A stretch of 64,000 nt of DNA from Bacteroidales bacterium (GTDB taxonomy: Bacteria; Bacteroidota; Bacteroidia; Bacteroidales; UBA1715). Both the position numbers and the translations under genes were made by a program. Location of the stretch: positions 1-64,000 of the forward strand of contig JAFXAU010000002.1 in the NCBI GenBank assembly GCA_017516865.1, written 5' to 3'. Of the stretch, positions 61,679 through 64,000 are shown piece after piece; within the stretch, counting starts at the first letter, position 1, and each line of letters starts with the position of its first letter. A model generated the notes under the pieces. That model was not told where the DNA came from. It did not search any database and saw nothing but the letters and a program-made list of their open reading frames with translations.

Positions 61679-63004
61679 TTAAATCATTGTATTACCAATA
61701 CCCGAACGACCTTTTATTCTTCCGGTCTTCATCAAACCATCATAGTGACGGTTCAACAAATAACTTTCAATCTGCTGCAATGTATCCAAAATCACACCCA
61801 CGATAATCAACAATGACGTACCACCATAGAAATATGAGAATTGGTTACTTACATGTGCCAACGATGCGAATGCAGGAAGAATTGCAACTATTGCCAAGAA
61901 TATTGAACCCGGCAACGTGATTCTTGATATTACCGTATCAATAAAATCAGCTGTTTTCTTTCCTGGTTTTACACCTGGAATAAATCCACCGTTACGTTTC
62001 AACTCCTCCGAAATCTGCTGTGGATTCATTGTGATAGCAGTATAGAAATACGTAAAGATTATGATTAATACTGCATATACTATATTGTACCACAAATTCG
62101 TATGGTCAGCAAATGCTGTCAAGAATGAAGACGCATTGTCTGAAGCGGAGAATCCAGCAAACGTCAACGGAATGAACATCAAAGCCTGAGCGAAGATGAT
62201 AGGCATCACACCTGCGCCGTTCACCTTAATAGGCAAATATTGACGAACACCACCGTATTGCTTATTTCCGACAACACGTTTTGCATATTGAACAGGTATT
62301 CTTCGAGTACCTTGAACTAGTAATACTGCCAATGTAATAATCACAAGCAACATCACGATTTCAATCAAGAATACAATCAAACCGCCGGCACCTTCGATTC
62401 TTGTTCCAAACTCTTGGAACAAAGCAGACGGGAAGCGAGCAATGATACCTATCATGATGATGAGTGAAATACCATTTCCAACACCTTTGTCGGTAATACG
62501 TTCACCCAACCACATAACAAACATTGTTCCTGCAACCATTATAATAATAGAAGACAACCAGAATGCTCCAGAAAAGTCTGCGCCAATTTGATATTCCAAG
62601 TTTTTCAAATATGCAGGAGCCTGAGCTGCCGTAATGAAAATAGTCAAAATACGCGTAATCTGCGTAATTTTCTTACGACCACTTTCACCTTCTCTCTGTA
62701 GTTTCTGGAAGTACGGAATGGCCATTCCCAACAATTGAATAACAATTGATGAAGAAATGTACGGCATAATTCCCAATGCAAAAACCGATGCATTTGCAAA
62801 TGCACCACCAGAGAACATATTAATCAATCCCAAAAGACCTTCGTTCGATTGACGTTCCAAATTAGCCAAACTATCTGGATCGATACCTGGCAATACGACG
62901 AAAGAACCTAATCTATAGATTAATATCAAACCCAGAGTAAATAAGATACGAGTTCGTAACTCCTCTATCCTATATATATTCTTTATGGTTTCGATAAATT
63001 TCAT
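61679..63004 (-). CDS. secY: Protein translocase subunit SecY
   Basis: 441 residues, ten membrane helices. Conserved LPGIDPD after helix 1, NVFALG-like region (ASVFALGIMPYISSSIV) and the QQISEELKRNGGFIPG loop. The main channel of Sec export; T9SS cargo and lipoproteins in this window depend on it. Confidence 0.97.
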   Translation of the reverse strand: MKFIETIKNIYRIEELRTRILFTLGLILIYRLGSFVVLPGIDPDSLANLERQSNEGLLGLINMFSGGAFANASVFALGIMPYISSSIVIQLLGMAIPYFQKLQREGESGRKKITQITRILTIFITAAQAPAYLKNLEYQIGADFSGAFWLSSIIIMVAGTMFVMWLGERITDKGVGNGISLIIMIGIIARFPSALFQEFGTRIEGAGGLIVFLIEIVMLLVIITLAVLLVQGTRRIPVQYAKRVVGNKQYGGVRQYLPIKVNGAGVMPIIFAQALMFIPLTFAGFSASDNASSFLTAFADHTNLWYNIVYAVLIIIFTYFYTAITMNPQQISEELKRNGGFIPGVKPGKKTADFIDTVISRITLPGSIFLAIVAILPAFASLAHVSNQFSYFYGGTSLLIIVGVILDTLQQIESYLLNRHYDGLMKTGRIKGRSGIGNTMI

Positions 63005-63026
63005 TTTTCTTCTATTTTTCTAATTT

Positions 63027-63467
63027 CTATTCTTGTACAGAACCACCTTGAGCTTCAATAGCAGCTTTTGCTTTTTCAGAGATTGCATCGGCACTTACAG
63101 TTACTTTTGCTGTCAACGTACCTTTTGCCAAAACTTTTATCAAGTCGTTGCGTGAAGCAAGACCATTTTCAACAAAAACTTCTCTATTGAATTCTGAAAC
63201 TCCTTTTTTATCAAACAAAGATTGAATCTCGCTTAAATTAATAACTTTAAATTCTACTCTTTGATGATGTTTGAAACCGAATTTAGGCACACGTCTCTGC
63301 AACGGCATCTGACCACCTTCGAAACCCATCTTACGAGAATAACCGCTTCTTGACTTAGCACCTTTACTACCGCGAGTACTCGTTCCGCCAAGACCTGAAC
63401 CAGCGCCACGGCCAACAATCTTTCTACTTTTTGTTCCTTGAACAGGTTTTAATGTATGTAAATCCAT
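63027..63467 (-). CDS. rplO: Ribosomal protein uL15
   Basis: 146 residues: MDLHTLKPVQGTKSRKIVGR, glycine-rich N-terminal tail and the usual FEGGQMPLQRRVPKFGF. Confidence 0.97.
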   Translation of the reverse strand: MDLHTLKPVQGTKSRKIVGRGAGSGLGGTSTRGSKGAKSRSGYSRKMGFEGGQMPLQRRVPKFGFKHHQRVEFKVINLSEIQSLFDKKGVSEFNREVFVENGLASRNDLIKVLAKGTLTAKVTVSADAISEKAKAAIEAQGGSVQE

Positions 63468-63474
63468 CGTCGAA

Positions 63475-63654
63475 TTATATTTCTTCTGTTTTTACTAAAT
63501 GACTTACTTTTGCCACCATGCCCATGATTTGTGGAGTGGCTTCTTTCTCAACACTTGAACCGATTTTATTCAAACCCAATGCTTCAAGTACCAATTTTTG
63601 AGCTTTACTTCTATCTATTTTACTTTTTTGTAAAGTAATACGAACTTTAGACAT
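63475..63654 (-). CDS. rpmD: Ribosomal protein uL30
   Basis: 59 residues read from the minus strand: MSKVRITLQKSKIDRSKAQK, then a short ferredoxin-like body ending KTEEI. It fits exactly between rpsE and rplO. Confidence 0.95.
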   Translation of the reverse strand: MSKVRITLQKSKIDRSKAQKLVLEALGLNKIGSSVEKEATPQIMGMVAKVSHLVKTEEI

Positions 63655-63667
63655 AATGAATAAGTTT

Positions 63668-64000
63668 TTATCCGTTAAATACTTTTGTCAATTCTACACC
63701 TCTTTGCTCAGCAACCATCGCAGCATCTTGCATTTCCATCAATGCCTTGAACGTAGCTTTCACAACATTGTGAGGGTTCGAAGAACCTTTTGATTTTGCC
63801 AAGACATCTTTAATTCCTGCACTTTCCAATACTGCACGCATTGCACCACCAGCCTTGATTCCAGTACCAGGGGTTGCAGGTTGCAAGTATACGATAGCGC
63901 CACCGAATTTCGATTCTTGCGAGTGAGGCAACGTACCTTTAATCAAAGGAACTTTTATCAAGTTTTTCTTTGCGTCTTCAACACCCTTTGCAATTGCAGC
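63668..64000 (-). CDS. rpsE: Ribosomal protein uS5 (partial)
   Basis: The C-terminal 110 residues are in the window; the start lies beyond the right edge. Visible: [20 protein letters not shown], the central core ([19 protein letters not shown]) and [16 protein letters not shown]. Reads into the edge without a stop. Confidence 0.96.
   Translation of the reverse strand, partial: AAIAKGVEDAKKNLIKVPLIKGTLPHSQESKFGGAIVYLQPATPGTGIKAGGAMRAVLESAGIKDVLAKSKGSSNPHNVVKATFKALMEMQDAAMVAEQRGVELTKVFNG

Overview
The window is chromosomal DNA of a member of the Bacteroidota, most likely the order Bacteroidales. This rests on several things: type IX secretion (T9SS) parts and cargo (a PorW/SprE-like TPR lipoprotein at 4628 and C-terminal sorting domains at 28.7 and 49.7 kb), many TAnnTTTG -7 promoter elements, few Shine-Dalgarno sites, FISUMP-type secreted proteins, a C10 protease, an rSAM/lipoprotein cassette, DUF4846 and a bL17 with an Ala/Lys-rich tail. 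The spc/alpha ribosomal operon enters from the right end. I cannot name a genus.

Layout. 0.1-2.4 kb: a FISUMP secreted protein and two decayed IS3-family copies in the same orientation flanking an AT-rich membrane-protein gene. 2.4-11.3 kb: GH130 phosphorylase, SPFH protein, PorW-like lipoprotein, bS20 with tRNA-Glu, an Mpl-like Mur ligase with altered motifs, MetA with a small overlapping membrane ORF, and a DUF4846 protein. 11.3-20.2 kb: TonB receptor and MFS transporter; a NapH-NapG-like fusion followed by a Tat-type aldo/keto reductase-ferredoxin-DUF1893 lipoprotein; a tightly overlapping DUF3791/DUF3990/small-ORF cassette; tatA-tatC. 20.3-24.5 kb: HD hydrolase, argH, rmlB, FKBP lipoprotein.

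24.6-32.2 kb is the most unusual region. One ORF joins an ECF sigma factor to an inner-membrane helix, a periplasmic linker and an outer-membrane beta-barrel. An identical 30-bp element lies just before this gene and again just before the next gene. That second copy leads a run of co-directional genes for secreted and surface proteins: a fibre-like protein, a T9SS-sorted C10 protease, two paralogous lipoproteins, two rSAM-system lipoproteins and their radical SAM enzyme. The simplest reading is an envelope-anchored sigma factor that controls itself and this surface locus.

32.2-42.7 kb is mostly housekeeping: RsmE, a DUF748/AsmA-like protein, TypA, a methyltransferase, a YejM/PbgA-like membrane hydrolase, a zinc-ribbon protein, tRNA-Pro and a GH65 maltose phosphorylase. 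42.7-51.8 kb is accessory: intact and broken KilA-N and ORF6N genes with duplicated promoters and terminators around a 1521-residue repeat protein ending in a FISUMP domain. 51.8-58.2 kb holds a membrane-bound AraC regulator, an acyl-AMP ligase/ACP/acyltransferase cassette, two small exported proteins and an iron-dependent alcohol dehydrogenase. 58.3-64.0 kb is rplQ-rpoA-rpsD-rpsK-rpsM-rpmJ-infA-secY-rplO-rpmD-rpsE, all leftward, with rpsE cut by the window edge.

All assignments come from reading the sequence and recalled family knowledge. No database search was run.
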